DNA of 64,000 bases. Source: Paramecium tetraurelia. Its lineage: Eukaryota > Ciliophora > Oligohymenophorea > Peniculida > Parameciidae. This document shows positions 1 through 14,529 of this stretch, piece after piece. Each line of letters opens with the position of its first letter. Positions within the stretch are counted from its first letter, which is position 1. A program made the position numbers and the translations under genes. The notes under the pieces were generated by a model that saw only the letters and a program-made list of their open reading frames with translations, searched no databases and was not told the DNA's origin. Where the stretch lies: NCBI RefSeq assembly GCF_000165425.1, contig NW_001799100.1:1-64000 (forward strand), in the 5' to 3' direction.

Positions 1-5
1 TCTCA

Positions 6-16
6 CCCAACCCCAA
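6..16. repeat. telomere-like C-rich motif
   Basis: The window opens with cccaaccccaa, which matches about two units of the C4A2/C3A3-type repeat used at Paramecium telomeres. Only two units are present, so it may be chance, an internal remnant, or the inner edge of a telomere lying just outside the window. Confidence 0.25.
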
Positions 17-3000
17 TGCTTAGCTCCCATGATCGAGAGACATGACCCTGTGTTGTATTAGGACTATTTGTTCATTGAGAGCTACATAAACTAATGTGCC
101 CTTGGAGTAATCTCTATGTTATAGCAGAATACCCTCACAGAAGAGATCTGTGCTTCCATTTCTACAAACTAAATCAGCAGATTTGATCAGCCATCGTCGT
201 TGTGAAGACGACATTTGAGCGTACGTCTGAGGTCCTTGCGACAAATGATAGCGAAGCATCTGAGATATATATTAAAAATTTAATTTAATTTAATTTTTAT
301 CAATCAAGACCTTGTCAATTGCTTGTGTCTTCATGATTATGCTTATGCTTCTTTATTCATCCACGATATTTAACTACCTATAATTAAAATGGAAATGTAT
401 TTCACTTTTGATCAAATGCAATATTGAAGACCTTATGCTTTTAGTTTATAGCATCACTATTTATTCTTATAGGAAAAAGCCATGTTCTATATTTAAACAG
501 CAAGTGTTGATTATTGTTGAACATTTTCAGCTGCGCGTCGTATAAGCTGGCTGTTGAGAAACAAAGTGCAGGTGATAATAACTCTGCTTAGAAATTAGAT
601 TCAAGCCTTTATTTATTAACAATTTCTATTTAATTATCTCTTATTCTAACACTGGAGCAAAAAAGTGCATTTGCATTTTAAGGAGCTAAAATATCTCCCG
701 AATACATTTGAATCTACTTTTTTATTATACTGGGAAACCCTTTTAACAATGCTTGTCTCTTTGTCAAACTTGAGAAACTATATTAGATTTTATAAACTGA
801 CACATTTTAGAATTGCTGTTAATTGAAAGGTTAGACCCTTAAGGGTATAACTGCTCAATTATTTTTTAAAATTGCGATCATGTCAAACATAATTAACAAG
901 TGAATTTAGCATGAGGTGTGTGAACATAAAATGCTTAGGCTTTATTCATTGATTACTTTTAAGAATTGTGCTACTGAATTATTACAATCTTACTTAAACT
1001 TGGTAGTAAAACCTCCTCTCTCCAACGTATGTAAACTTGGTTATTGTTGTGATGAACAACATTTTCTCTCTGTTACATCAGGTTTAGAGTACGGTAGTCA
1101 TATAAATGCTAGAAGCCTCCTTAATTATATTTGTTTACACTATTTAAGAACCTTGAGCCATATGTAAACCTTAGTGTTTATTTCAAAATATTTTTGACAT
1201 TTTGTATGAGGATTCATCATTATTCCTAATGTGAGAAAATTTTTACTGCCAAGTGTCTCAAGCGCAGTTAATGTGGTGATATCTCTTTGTAGCTACTTAT
1301 TACAAACGACACATAATTAAAGCTATCTGTTTGTGCAACTCGTACACATCAATTGGAGCATGTTGAACAGTATCTATTTGAAGTACTCAAGGTTTCACCT
1401 AATCTATTACTCCATCTTTGTATTATTAATCTCATTTTTGCATCTCTAGCAATAATTAATGCAATCATCTTCATCTGATCAAATTATCTTTAAACGCTTA
1501 ATTTATATTATTCATATAAAAGAATACCTGTAAACAAATTAGTTATAAGTGAAAATCTTTAATCTATCATAAAATGATATTGCAAGTACTTCACTTATAC
1601 GTTGCACTAAATGGAGTACTTTACTAGAATGTATGATACATTCCTAATGCAACTCTAAATGAGGACTAAGAGATAGGACAACAGAGGAACTTACGAAACA
1701 TTTGAATAAGCCTTTTGGAAGATACAATTGCAGTATTTAATTCTACACATAGATGGAATTACTCATCAGAACTTGAAGGCTCTTAGGAAAGATCAAAGTT
1801 ATATTTTCACAAAATCAGTACTATTGATTTCACTAATATTGATCATTAATGTTGCATTTAACTTTAGTACAGGCAATTTACATTTTATTGTTGCTAAGTT
1901 AAGTATGAAGGTTAACACAACTATTGCAATTAATTTTCAATTTGAATTTTCACAAATTATCTCAAGAACAAAATCCTAATAGCTATTACGCTTACTTGTC
2001 CTACGCACAGGAAGCATATGCCTTAAACCAAATTTTATTAATATTGCCTTCAATGCAAAGTGTCTAAATATCTGACATTTGGAATGACAAAAATCTTTAT
2101 GAAGTTCATCTGCATATTTCATCAAAGATGTATTAGGCGATGCTGTTGCAAAACTATTTTTTTAATATATCTCAATATACTTTCAACAAGGGCTTTTTCA
2201 AGGCTTATAAACTGTTGCATATAGGAGAGAAGCAATACTTTACAATTTTTGTTTAGTCTATAATCTAATTTGCTTTTTTATGGTTCTTCAAATTATGCTC
2301 AACCTAATTCTATAAATTATTGCAGCTCAGATATTAGTTTGAATCATGTCAACATAACTAAATTCATGTTGATTTTGGAAAAATCTTGCTATTAATCTAT
2401 TTATAAACAACTTTCTTGATGATATTAGAACCTTTCAAATGCTATAATTATTACTTCAGTAATCCTAAAATCATAGCTGCTTGCTCTCCTGTAAAGTCTT
2501 ACTTCTTAATTACATTTAAATATCATTTTAGTAGTTACTTCTTCACATTTGTTAGTGAAGCTCTATTTTTCATGATGACAATTGTTAGTTTGCAAACTGT
2601 CTTAAATATGTTACCATTTAAAGTTTTTATACTTTCAGTAGATCTACTACTTAAAGTATACCTCATCTCCTAATGTTGGTTTTAAATTTTTTTAAGCCTT
2701 CCGTACAGAATGCGTTATAAAAAGTAATTAACTCAAAATTTTACTGCTTACACAGCATCGCGATATCTCAATTAATTCAATATGCTTTGTTTGATATTTT
2801 AAACCTTCCTTCAAGAATGCATTTTCTTACTTATAAATTTCTGATTTATATGCTTTGAAGAGGATAAAGTGCTGTTTGTATTAATGTCTCTTCTTAGCAA
2901 TATATTTAACCAATAAAGGTTTGGGTCTTCTCAATAGTTTTTGTTTCAGAATCCCAGATTATTGCCAGCTCCTCTTAATCTAGGTAAAAACAACAGTTTT

Positions 3001-3370
3001 TTATAACGCCTTCTGTTATGGAGGTCATTGTCGATAATATGCTACTTGTGTTGTTACGGACATAAAACATCTTTTATTTTTCAGAGTAGAACAAAAACTT
3101 GCCCAATCTCAATAATTAGCTAGATCATGCACACTCTATAAATCTGGAAATTGCAGTACAAATCGTTGTGAAAGCTAAAATGTTAAGCTGAAAAAAGCAA
3201 TAATTTTATGATGGCTCCCTGAAGCATGTGTAATTCTTGAAATTCTTCTTGAAAGGAGATCATTATACATCATATAACTCATGACTAGATTGGAGAAGAC
3301 TCTTCATCAGCTTGCGATCCATCCTGTTGACTCACTGATATTGGATCGAATAAATGTTCCTCCACTTTTG

Positions 3371-3500
3371 CTGGATTTGATTTATATGGACCATCGACCA
3401 TCGCCTACCTATCATTATTATTTCAAACAATTGCCAAATATTTTGTACCAGCACTACTAATTACATTGTATTCCAGGCTCCTATTTATCATTTCTTTCAT
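3371..3500 (+). repeat. diverged repeat-like segment A
   Basis: This segment resembles the ones near 6,177 and 10,604. All share ggatttgat near the start, then a catc(a/g)cct core, then a caaa(c/t)..ttg(c/t)caaa-like stretch. By eye the matching part is about 60-80 bases and clearly diverged. Read on the plus strand the core would encode G-x-S-P. It may be the remains of a repetitive protein gene. Confidence 0.3.
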
Positions 3501-6176
3501 GCAAAGGCATTTATGGTGATTGAAGTGCTTCATATCCACATGCACACTCTTAAGTTTAAAGTTCACAGATTCAATCGCATATAGGAAATGTTTTAAAGAT
3601 AGTTGATAATAGGTTTCATAATTATGTTAATCCCAGTTAATCTTGATTTTATAAAAATAAAAACGCTTATTTATTTACTGTATTAAAGGGTACGCATATA
3701 TTCAAATTTCATGATGCCTGTTAAGACCATTCTAAACAAAGTCTAAACCGTTCTGAAAGCCTTACTTGTTATGTTTTATTGGTAGTTGTTTTTTAATAAT
3801 AATCCTTATGCAGGATTTACATACCTTATAAGACTTATTAATTCGATGGATATGAAATGCTCGACTTGTAATATTGGCTATCAAATTGAAAACCATTATT
3901 AGTTAAGCTTTTGCTGTTGATATGTCTTATTATTAATGCATGATTTGTGAGTTGCAAAGCATGCAATTCTACCTAAATTAGTTATTGTTCCGGTGTGTAA
4001 TTATGTTGTTTTTAGGTAATAGAAGCATAACTTTTCCAGGCACAACGATTACTGAATTCAGAAAGACTTTTTGAGAAGAATTATTCTAACTTAATAAAAT
4101 GGGACAATGAAAATCGAAAAGATTCTGTAATTTAAAGGATAAAATCTGATATTGGCCAATCTACAATTAAGGCTAATAATGTTTAGTACATATTGTAGTA
4201 GTTTTTAACTTTGGGCAATTAATACATTTGATAACTTATTGAATAATTTAATAAATCAGTGAATCCCTGTTTTAAGAATTTAGACTGCAGAATCTGAATA
4301 CACAATAATATTGGGACCGAGCTCATAATTTTATAATGAAGATTATACCTAAAATGTTGAATTGCAAGGGCATGAAATGATTAAACACCTAGAAAAAACG
4401 GTTGATGGGTATAAAATGTTCATGGAAACCAATTTGAGCCTTTGAACGGTGAGTTCTGGAATTCAAAATCTTCAAAGGATGCTATAGAATTATAAACTTT
4501 CTTCGGTATCGCAGAAGCTCTAGCGACAAACGTTGTGGATGCTTCATTCCATTTAGGGTTATATTTATTCAAAGTTATCAGTAAGGATGCTGATTGCATG
4601 TTATTCATATAAACTTTGCTATTATTTCTATGCAACTCTTGCCATGTCTAAATGTATTTCATTCGTAACAAGTTGATGGTAAACTTGTGAATATTAAGCA
4701 GTTGCATGAGATATAGTTTATAAAATTTGTGGATGTTGTTATGACTCCTAATGATATCCTGGTGTATTTACTTTTTGTTCCAGGCTTGCCTTAATGTCAG
4801 ATAATCGCAAGTTGAGCATGCGCCTTCTGGAGCGTTTCTTATTGTATCTAAATTCAACATATTTGGATAATTGCTCCACTTGATATTATCAGAAGCAGCT
4901 ATCATAAAATTAATGTGAAATGAAATTATATAACCTGTCTCAATTATCATTATTAGCTACCTCAACTACAGATGAATATTGTGTCGGCAAATATTATAAT
5001 TTCCTGACATTTAATGTTTAGAATGCTAATACCCGATCAAATGTAAAAGCAAAAATTTTATAAAGTATTCATTTAGAAAATTTATCAATCTCCATATATT
5101 CTTAGGCTGCTACGAGTTGAAATAAATGTTCTAAACCGTCCGATGTATGAACACAACAATTTAATGTTTAGAGGGATCAACCCTGTAACATTGGGTCCAA
5201 AACTATACCATTAATCAAATAATATGTGAAACCAAGCATGATTTTATAATTGCTGCTATTATAATTCTTCTTTTCAGGGTAAAATTAGTAGTGCCACATA
5301 TACTTTATGCCTTGATAGTTACTCTGGATAAGATTGTTCAACTTTGAGTGGATGTTCAAATAATTTCTTCAATATATTCTGACACCAATCCTTTTACTCT
5401 TGTATTACAACCACTTTTTTGTTTACCCAATTATCCTCATAATAGTCATATATTTGGTTAATTTGTAAAGTTTCAAACAATTATTCATCTTATACATTAG
5501 ATGTTTTAAGCTAATAGTATGTATATTTATGTGATGCTAGTTGTTATAAATGTGCCAGCTTTCTTGTGCCAACCTCAATAGACACTTCTGAAGCGTTTTA
5601 TAATCCTTTCTTATAAACTACTTATAATACATATATTGCGTATTTAAATACTCGTTGAAGGGTGCATCACCTTGATTTTTGCATTAAAAAAATGAGTCTA
5701 CTTGAGTATGATGGTAGCTATTATGCTGCAACTAAAGTTGTATTCCAGAATATTAAACACTATCCTTCATTAAAAACATTTTATCCACTTGTATTTAATA
5801 TTCTGATAGGTATACAACTTAAATTGCAAGTTTAATGGACGAACTAGTCTTTGTTCTACATGTGATTTACTACATATGTGATCTTACGAGTAGTAATTAA
5901 CTTAGCCTGTCTTACCCTACCTAAATTAATTATCCAATTAAAGAGCAGCTATATGATGTCTACCGCAAGTATCTACAGATTGGTGCAGTGCAAATTTGAT
6001 GAAAACTTGAACACTAAGGTAAAGCAATGTAGGAGTTTATAATGGCTTCTTTCAAACGCCTGTACTTGAAAGTTTCCTTTTTAAGAAGTGTTCTGGAAAC
6101 CCAAGCACTTGGGTAGAGAGCATAATTGAACGTCAGTTGCCTAGAGAGAGATCCATCATGTAAGTCATGTGCGGAT

Positions 6177-6300
6177 ACTGGATTTGATAATTGTTCTTCT
6201 TTTACTATGGAGCATCACCTACTTCTTTTAGTTCAAATTATTGTCAAACATATACATCACTATTTATTTCTCTTGTCTTTCAGGTTTCGATTTATTCTCT
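6177..6300 (+). repeat. diverged repeat-like segment B
   Basis: Second member of the similar segments (compare 3,371 and 10,604). Just upstream, near 6,150, a short open stretch reads DPSCKSCADTGFDNCSS, a cysteine-rich run reminiscent of Paramecium surface proteins. The frame soon breaks. Assignment to a decayed cysteine-rich surface protein is only a guess. Confidence 0.3.
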
Positions 6301-7499
6301 CCTTCATGGAATTTAATGTAACGTCAAGTAATACTAAACCTTCCTTTGCTGTAACGGATAAGTTTCATGTAATGTTCAAGATGGCTGCACTTATGCTTTA
6401 AAACTATTCCTTGTTTACTATGCTACTATATAACTAAATGTAGCTATATATCAAGAGGATATTTAAACTAGGTTATTAATTCTTTAAAAAGTAGTTTAAA
6501 AGTACAGATCCCACAATTTATCTACTCAAAATTGCTATTTTCGATGGCAAGCCCTAAATGCTTATCTATCATGAATGATTATGTTATTACTTGGAAAAGA
6601 GGATAGCGATTGCAACACAATTTCTACATAAAAAACAATTTATTTTTATCAATGTGGCCCTTATTATCTAAATAAAAGAATCGTAACTGAAGTGCTAAAA
6701 ATGTGTAAATGTACTAAATTAATTTTGTCCTGCTGTATGCTTCTCATCTGCTTGCCTAAATAATAATGTTTGTGGATAATCAAAAAAATAGATGCAAAAC
6801 TCAATAATTAGCATATTAGTATTTGGTTGCTGAATTAGGCATTGTTTGTTTATGAAATTTGTGTCAAGTGGTAGCTAAAATGTGTCTAATCATAAATATA
6901 TTGTAAATAATATCGTATCACCGAATATTTAATATCTGGTCCTACTAACAAATTATTTTCAACTGTCACTTACATGCACAAGATTAATGATAACTCTATT
7001 GTGCTAAACTATTTGTAAGAACAAGCAAAGTTAAAAATTAAGCCACTTCCTTGTATCGAATTAAGATAAATCTTAAGCATATTGTATCCCTCTCCTGAAG
7101 TAGGAATACATTACTGATGCTGTTGAAGCTCTTGGACTTTGTGCCAGTTACCTTATACTAAATATTCTTATCAGTTTACATCATAAACTGCTCGTAACTT
7201 TATGCATAGCAGCATAGTTGAATTTTAATTGTCTAAAACTGTTTTATGGGTATCACTTTCTCCCAGTCATAACCAGTTTTATTTGATAAAAAGAGGTGGC
7301 TCTGCATTAATTTATGAATGCTTACAAACCAGAAGTAACGCCTTTGTAAATTTGGTAGTCCATCTGATCCAATGCTCTTAGTTCTTTAGACTCAAATGGT
7401 ATGTGCCTTTCCAAAATTTGCTAAAAGTTCAATGGTTTTCAATGAAGCAAGCTAAGATTAATTATGCAGTCTGATATTTTTCTTGGATTTCCTTAGAAC

Positions 7500-8175
7500 C
7501 CCCATTCATAATATCTTATCATTGTAGGAAGGGTCTTACTTATACAGAAGTTAGCAAAGATTCTCTTCATTACCTCAATATCCATCGTTGTTAGCTTGTC
7601 TTCCTTCACCCTTTGGCAATTATCCCAATGCCTAAGAATGAAAGTTGATTTTATTTAATCATTGGTGAGATATTTTGCCAATGCTCTTCATTCACCACTT
7701 TCAGTATGAGTCTTTCGACTGATTGGCATCTCTCAATAATTAAACATAAGCACTATCTTTGAAAGTGGCTTTCATTTGAATTAGAATACCTTCATAGTAT
7801 TGACAAGACATTCCAATGTATTTTTTTTATTAAGAGATAATGCATTAATTACATTCTTAATAATCCAAGAAATAGACTGAATCTTTAACTCAAAAGGGTT
7901 TTTTTTTCCAAATACTATTAAGAAAAGGCAGATCTTACTTTTTCATTAAATTTATCCTAATATTATCCACAGTCATAACACCTTAGTGAGATGTCGATGA
8001 ATGAGATTTGAAATTCAATTAATTGTTGTGTATCGTTGGCAAACAGCTTTTTGTATTTAGGAATACTTTCAATGACACTTTGATTCAGACTGTCAATTAC
8101 ATGATGATTCATCTTAATCCTATCCTCTAATTTCTGTCTTTTTACAGATTCTTCCTGTGAAGCAAGATTAAACAC
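7500..8175 (-). pseudogene. decayed coding fragment, unknown protein
   Basis: With the ciliate code the minus strand reads a protein-like stretch of about 115 codons (including KRQKLEDRIKMNHHVIDS and QYLEKKTLLSQRF) before a TGA. After short breaks it continues in other frames (HWDNCQRVKEDKLTTMD, then TLPTMIRYYEWGF). I found no intron set that joins the pieces and no recognisable domain. It looks like one former gene broken by several frame changes. Composition is typical of coding DNA: charged residues, and Gln encoded by TAA/TAG. Confidence 0.4.
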
Positions 8176-10603
8176 TCTTTATGTATGGACAAGATACAAA
8201 TAGTGTTGACAGCTGTAATACTGACCTGAAACAACTAAGGATTGTATGATTGCTCTCTTTAGCTATGAACATATATTACTATTTGTGAATTATGTGTTGA
8301 TAGCTCTCATTTAAGAATTGTTTCATCAACTTGCGAACCATTATGTCTGTCATGTTGTGATACTAGATCGCATATTCTTTGTCTTTTCTTAGAGGTTAAT
8401 ATTTTGAGCATCACCTGCAAGATATATTTATGTCCTAAATTTGGACAACTAATGCAACATCTTTGACACATGCTTGATATTTCCTTACATGCAAATATAA
8501 AACATAGTTTACAGCAACAAGTAATAGCAGTCCTTCTTGTGATGAGTACTAAAACTAAGGTAACCTGGATTTAGTTTGAGGAACCATTTATAAAAATTCC
8601 GACGCTGACTCTGTATCCATTCCACGCTAATCATAGTCTTGTGATAATATGTTTAAAATAATTTGTGTCTAAATATGTCACTATCATTTATCCAGCTAGC
8701 CAACTCAACTATAATATTTTTATTACCTTTCTTTCATTGAGATATTGGTCTCTTAATTTAAAATTTGATTAAAGATTTGTTTAATGACTTATCATTTTTA
8801 CTGTACTTTCTATGCTTTTTGGATATAGTACAAAAGTTTCTCTTTCACTTATGTTCCTTGCTTATTAACCCATATTCCTTTTTTGACAATTTGACTAAAC
8901 CCAAAAATTCTCTTAATCACTTATGCTTATTTCTTGATTTTCTCTCACATGTAATTGTTATAAAATTATAACTCTAATTAAGTTTATATACATGGAATAA
9001 TGTTTTTTGGATCCTGCCCTGTAATTTTTGAAGTTGGTGCATCATTAGCATCACCATATTCAAAAATGTTCTTGTATCTGCTTTTTATCCTTTTGATGTT
9101 ATCAAACCAGTTTAGACAAGAGGTTCATGAGACTTTTTGTAGACATTCTATAACTTCATTTATCAAAGCATATGATTCAACTTTCATCAAATAGGAATCG
9201 AAGGAAATACTAATATGATTAAGCATTATTGAAATTGAAACTCCTAATGATTATCAAGGTTAGTGGAGATGAGTGATTCGAATTCTTACCAAGCATCTTT
9301 AATACTTTTCATAATAGTAATTGACTGGCTGATCTCTATCTATAGCACCAAGCAATTTATTATTGGCAATTCTTAAAAATTATGCCATTTTATGTTGTAT
9401 TTTTAACTATTCAACTTTGATTGTACTTATTATTTTGTTGATCTTTAAGATTGTGAGAATTTCTACTACATTATTTTTCTATTCCTATGCTTCTTCTCGA
9501 AAAGATTGTGTTGAATATTCTTCCAAGAAAATTATTATGTTACTACAGCACTATTTCCAGATAACTTCGCAACTTGTGTGATGCTTCTACTACTGAATAT
9601 ATATCATTACATCTTCTGATAACCTGAATAAAAGGAGTGCGTGCCTGTGCAAGCTCTTGCTTATTAATGTTTATTTATGGAGATTTCTTATCTGTCATTG
9701 CTTGCAATTGTGGTTTGAAGCTTGCTGTCTGTGCGTTGTTGGTTTAGCATAATGAGAAATAAGTTAAATCCAGTAAAGAATGGCATTCTTGGCACTTTCT
9801 CGAATATCCAATAGATCTATTGCTACTTGTTAGTATCTTCCCATGCATTATATAGGATGATCAAAACACCTGTACAACTTGAAAGGAGATTTTTCTTAAG
9901 TCTAATAATAGTAATTAGTACTAGAGCTCATCTTTTTGTCACTTTAATATCATACAATTCTTGTGATCATGTTAGATTCCATGCACTGCCCATGTTATCA
10001 CATCTGATGCATCTATTCTCTGTTAACTACTTTATTATAATCAATTTGGGGAGTTGAAAATGAGATGCAAAAGATTATCTACTTCAAAATGTAATTTCAA
10101 TTCTTATTAATACTTACTGTTATCATTTACTTAATGATGTTTGAGTGAGAAATATAGATTATTTTTAAAATATGAAAAAGAACCCCCAGGGTTTGCATTG
10201 ATAAAATTTGCCAAATTTTTGGCATTTATTTGAGTCAAGAATAATTTGAAGTATTAGAAATTCTCTAAAAGAAAATCATTTGATTATAAAACTAGTTGTA
10301 ATCCCATTAATTGATTTGCTGTGTCATGGAAATTCATAATAATATATTGTATGGTGATACTTTATTTTATGTTAACAACTATTGGATTCGTAATAGATAT
10401 AAATATACTTTAAAGTTTTATTGTTTCTATTTTAATAAATTATTCACCTGATTGGAGGGTTGTTTATTAAAAATTATTAACATAAAGATAATTAAAAAGA
10501 ACTAAGTCTTTCAAATTTTATAATCTCCTTGTTAAACTGTAAGTAGTATACACTAGAAATCAACCACTTGCCTAACTAGACTTTGTGATAGCCAAGTAAT
10601 GAG

Positions 10604-10725
10604 AATGGATTTGATAAATTATCTTTTTTTTGTGGATTTAATTTATAAGGAACATCACCTGCTCATTGTAAAAGAAGTTCAAATGATCGCCAAATATTAT
10701 TCCATCCAATTTTTGTTTCAAATGC
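10604..10725 (+). repeat. diverged repeat-like segment C
   Basis: Third member of the similar segments (compare 3,371 and 6,177). It again begins ggatttgat and carries the catcacct core followed by a ttcaaatgatcgccaaata stretch. About 700 bases downstream, near 11,300, a short frame reads NCSDNASEYYNSCC, another cysteine-rich fragment. Confidence 0.28.
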
Positions 10726-13700
10726 TAAAAAATGCCAATTTTTATGAATTATATGTTTTCCAAACTAGATTTCATAAAATTCAGCCATTATTAAACAAAA
10801 TTAATGTTAAAATTTAGGTTTCTATTCTATACTGTATCGTATCGTGTAGGATTGTAGCAAATGTCAATATATTAATTTTTAATACTACTCTCCGTTGTTC
10901 TAAATGTTAAAGAGCATATTCCCTACCTTGTCTTTCAGCTAAAAATTTAATTTCTGTATTTCTTCTGTAACAAAGGGCTTATTACTCAAAAAGGAAATTA
11001 CTTAATGTTCTCTAGTCATAATACAAGATTGCAATAGTTGTTTGAAGCCACATATTTTGTCATTATTATGCCACTTCAACTTCCTGTAACTCAGGCAATA
11101 CTATTATATATATTTAAGTGGTAGGACTTTATACTACAGCTAAAGCTGGGTATTTGCTCCAACTATTTTGCCAAATAGGCTTAAATACAAGTAAATTGAA
11201 AAGTTATATTTAAAGATAAAATTCTATAGAACTATAAAGATTGCCTATTAAAAATTATGCACTCATGGTATTTCAATTCTCTTATTATAAATTAACTGCC
11301 TTTGATAATTGTTCTGATAACGCTAGTGAATATTATAATAGTTGCTGCATTGTGAGTCTAAATTGTAGTAATTATAGGACTAGGTATGTCTTAATGAGAT
11401 ATTATATAGTGAGTTTGTGCTTTTCCATTTAGTATTTGTAAAAATTATAGCCAACCTTATTGCGATTTTGCTCTTTTGAAATTATAACAATAGAAAGTAA
11501 ATATGATCCAGAAGCATGCTTGTTTATACTGATAAATTCTAGAAGTTGCTAGGTTCTATTTCTATTTGTATCAATATTTCTCGATATTTAAGTGATAAAT
11601 GAGACTGTTGCAATGTATTTGTGATACAAATTAATACCATTTATGATGGACTGTTTCAACATTAACCTCAATATATTTTATATTGTAAAAATTCAAAGAT
11701 AGTTCTTGTTCTTTTTAAATGCTGGATTTAACTCTCTATAAAATGATAAACACTAAAATTTTATCTATGTTAGTATGAAATATCCAAATTTTGCAACCGA
11801 TTTTTCTCTAAGTCCACTTATTGTCAAGTTTGTATCATAATTATATACTTGCATGTAGTAAGATATCATAGAATATGTAATATTTTAATTGTTACAAAGT
11901 TGAACAATATTTATAGAATTCATACAAACTTCCATCATTAATAATGCCTAATACCTAATATTCTGATAATTCTTTATGTTCTGATTGGTATCATTCAAAT
12001 TTGAATGCTTGTGGAATTGTTCAGATTCCAAAACTCATTTAAATATCAAATTTCTTGCAGGGCTTTAGATCCCATTTAATTCAACTTTTATAAATAATAA
12101 TTGAATAAGAATAATTAGATCCTTTGAAATACATTTGTTTAAGATTTTATTAATTTGATACACATATTATCAAAATAAAATAATCATTTCAAATTATAAA
12201 CTTATTGATTAATATTTACGCAGATGATTAAGAACCTATTCAAAAACGTGTGGAAATGCTGAGTGACTAACAATTATACTACATGGTTAAATTTGTAATA
12301 TTCTTTTTAGAAAATATGTATATCTAATTCATGATCCTTTCAAAAATTCTGATGCTTGCATTAAATATTCCACATTAGATGCACCTTGGGCTGTCATGGA
12401 ATTATATTTCTAGAATTAAAAAATGATGGTACCCCTAAATTTTGAACTAAATGATGCTATTTTTTGATTATATTTAAAATAAAATATATTTTAGATATGT
12501 CAACCAGGATTCCAAAATGTCCAATTATAGATTGTTTTAGATTAAATATTTTACCGGTGGACATAAATGCCATGCTTAAGTTGTAAGGACTTGCAAAATT
12601 CTGCTGTTTATATGAAGTTTGAAATCTATTCACAGATTCTGAAAAGGTTTAACAAACGATGTTATGAAATGTATAATTAATTCTTAAATAAAACGATCGT
12701 TCCAAATGAAGATCGGCATGTGCCTTAACTGACTTGTTATGGGGTGAATTAATAGATACTTTTCGGATGGTAGGAAAGTTATTCAATGTTTTAGAGCCTG
12801 CACACGATTTATATATGGTAGTGGTGTAAATGAAGTATTAAAATTGGTACAATATTCACTTCAATTTCTTCTGGAATGTAGTGCAATTTTCACCTCGTCC
12901 ATCTTTCCACTAAACCAAGGCATTTGCACAATTTTTGCTCTTTGATACTTTGAAGAATAGCAATTATCAATTATTAAGTTTTAAACTTTTTTTGTCTTTC
13001 TTGTTTGACTTCAGCTACTGAATATACCAAACCCTCTACAGAGCCTATTAAAAATTTAGTAACACAGGATGAAATACATGAAAAGGCTAAACATATTACA
13101 TTTCTCATTTGCCCAACAAAATCTTTGATTAAAAGCATGCTTTTGAATCATAGCTGCATCTAAAATAAAATTTGCATATGGATAAACATGAATCAACCAT
13201 CGATTATTTGATGTGACCTTGGCAAAAGCTTTACAATTCATTTGATGTTTGTTAGAAAAATTTCATGTGCTGAAGACTAGAGCCATTAACGTTAAGCAGA
13301 TTGAGTTTAATAAATTATATAGCATTAAATAAGAATTGTTCATATTGTGCTATACCTGAAAAAAATAATTTATTGATAAAGCCTCGCGCATGATGCATAT
13401 TTAGAATTAATTCTGAATCAAGGTGCTTTTATTAATACACTTAATTATTTACTGGATGGACTACTTTCTAAAAGAACATAGTTTGCTCATTTATCTTTTT
13501 CTAGAAGTAGCTATATATATTATGCACACTTTACATCTTCAGATGGATGCACCGCTAATTTGTGATGAGATTTCTACTGTTGAGCATTTGATGTAGGCTC
13601 CCTCCTATCACTTGTAATGCTTTGAACTCTTATCGTAAGGAGTACTGGGAAACTCTAGATTTTGTGCTCTTTGTTATACTAAAGAGAATGTTTATCAACT

Positions 13701-14529
13701 TGTGATATATTCTGTAAGAGATGCATTAATAATCGATATGATAAATGGTTTCCTTATTCCCAGAATTCTTTTTACATGAGTAGCATTCGCTTATTGCATA
13801 ATATATTCAAAATGCTTGAATTTGTAATTATATATATCAAGGGGAGCCTTATCATTCGGAACAAAAATAATTCATTTTTTTTACTGCACTGCTTATATCA
13901 TTTTTTGAGTCGATCTTACACTTACAGTCCATCTCCTTATTTTAGATTTACAAGATAAATTTGGCTCCTCATAAAATGGTTATATTAAAGTTCATATGTT
14001 TGTTAAGAATTTTCTTAACCATAAATCTTTTGATAGCTTCACCTATATATCATAGGTACTTGCAATTCTATTAATAGACTTCTTGTGTAATTGTGAGGTA
14101 ATAGTGAACAGACCTAACTTACAACTTGTAAAGTTTGTGTTTTTAAGCATCTCTCAAATTCCTTACATCAAATTCTAAACCTGAGAATATTTACTAATTA
14201 AATAGAGGCGGATGTATAACTTTAATCTTAATCATCGTTTACTGATGGCTCCTCTTAATGAAACTTGAAAACTTTGTTCATCCTGGGTTCAAATAGATAT
14301 TGTATTATTGTTTAACCCTTATATGTTCAGATGCTTTTCTTGTGTGTAATGGTTTATTACACTTTATTTCACGCACTACTCCTACTGATTTCAATATCGC
14401 TTTAGTTATTCTGAGAGATATTATCATCTTAAAAATAAACTATGCTCTGATAAATTTTTCCAACTTTTCAATTTCTACTTTATGTAGTAAATGATGGCTT
14501 CAATAAGTTATCTCTTACTCTAACTGGCA

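Larger units (their letters stand above)
1..14500. other. gene-poor region without intact genes
   Basis: About 14.5 kb in which I could build no intact gene on either strand, even with TGA as the only stop and 20-34 nt introns. Short open stretches of 60-90 codons occur but do not join into protein-like models. Base composition looks less extreme in A+T than the genic part. Scattered pieces look like decayed coding sequence (the minus strand near 7.5-8.2 kb is the clearest). The contrast with the gene-dense remainder suggests subtelomeric or germline-limited DNA. That is inference: I see no direct marker of either. Confidence 0.6.
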
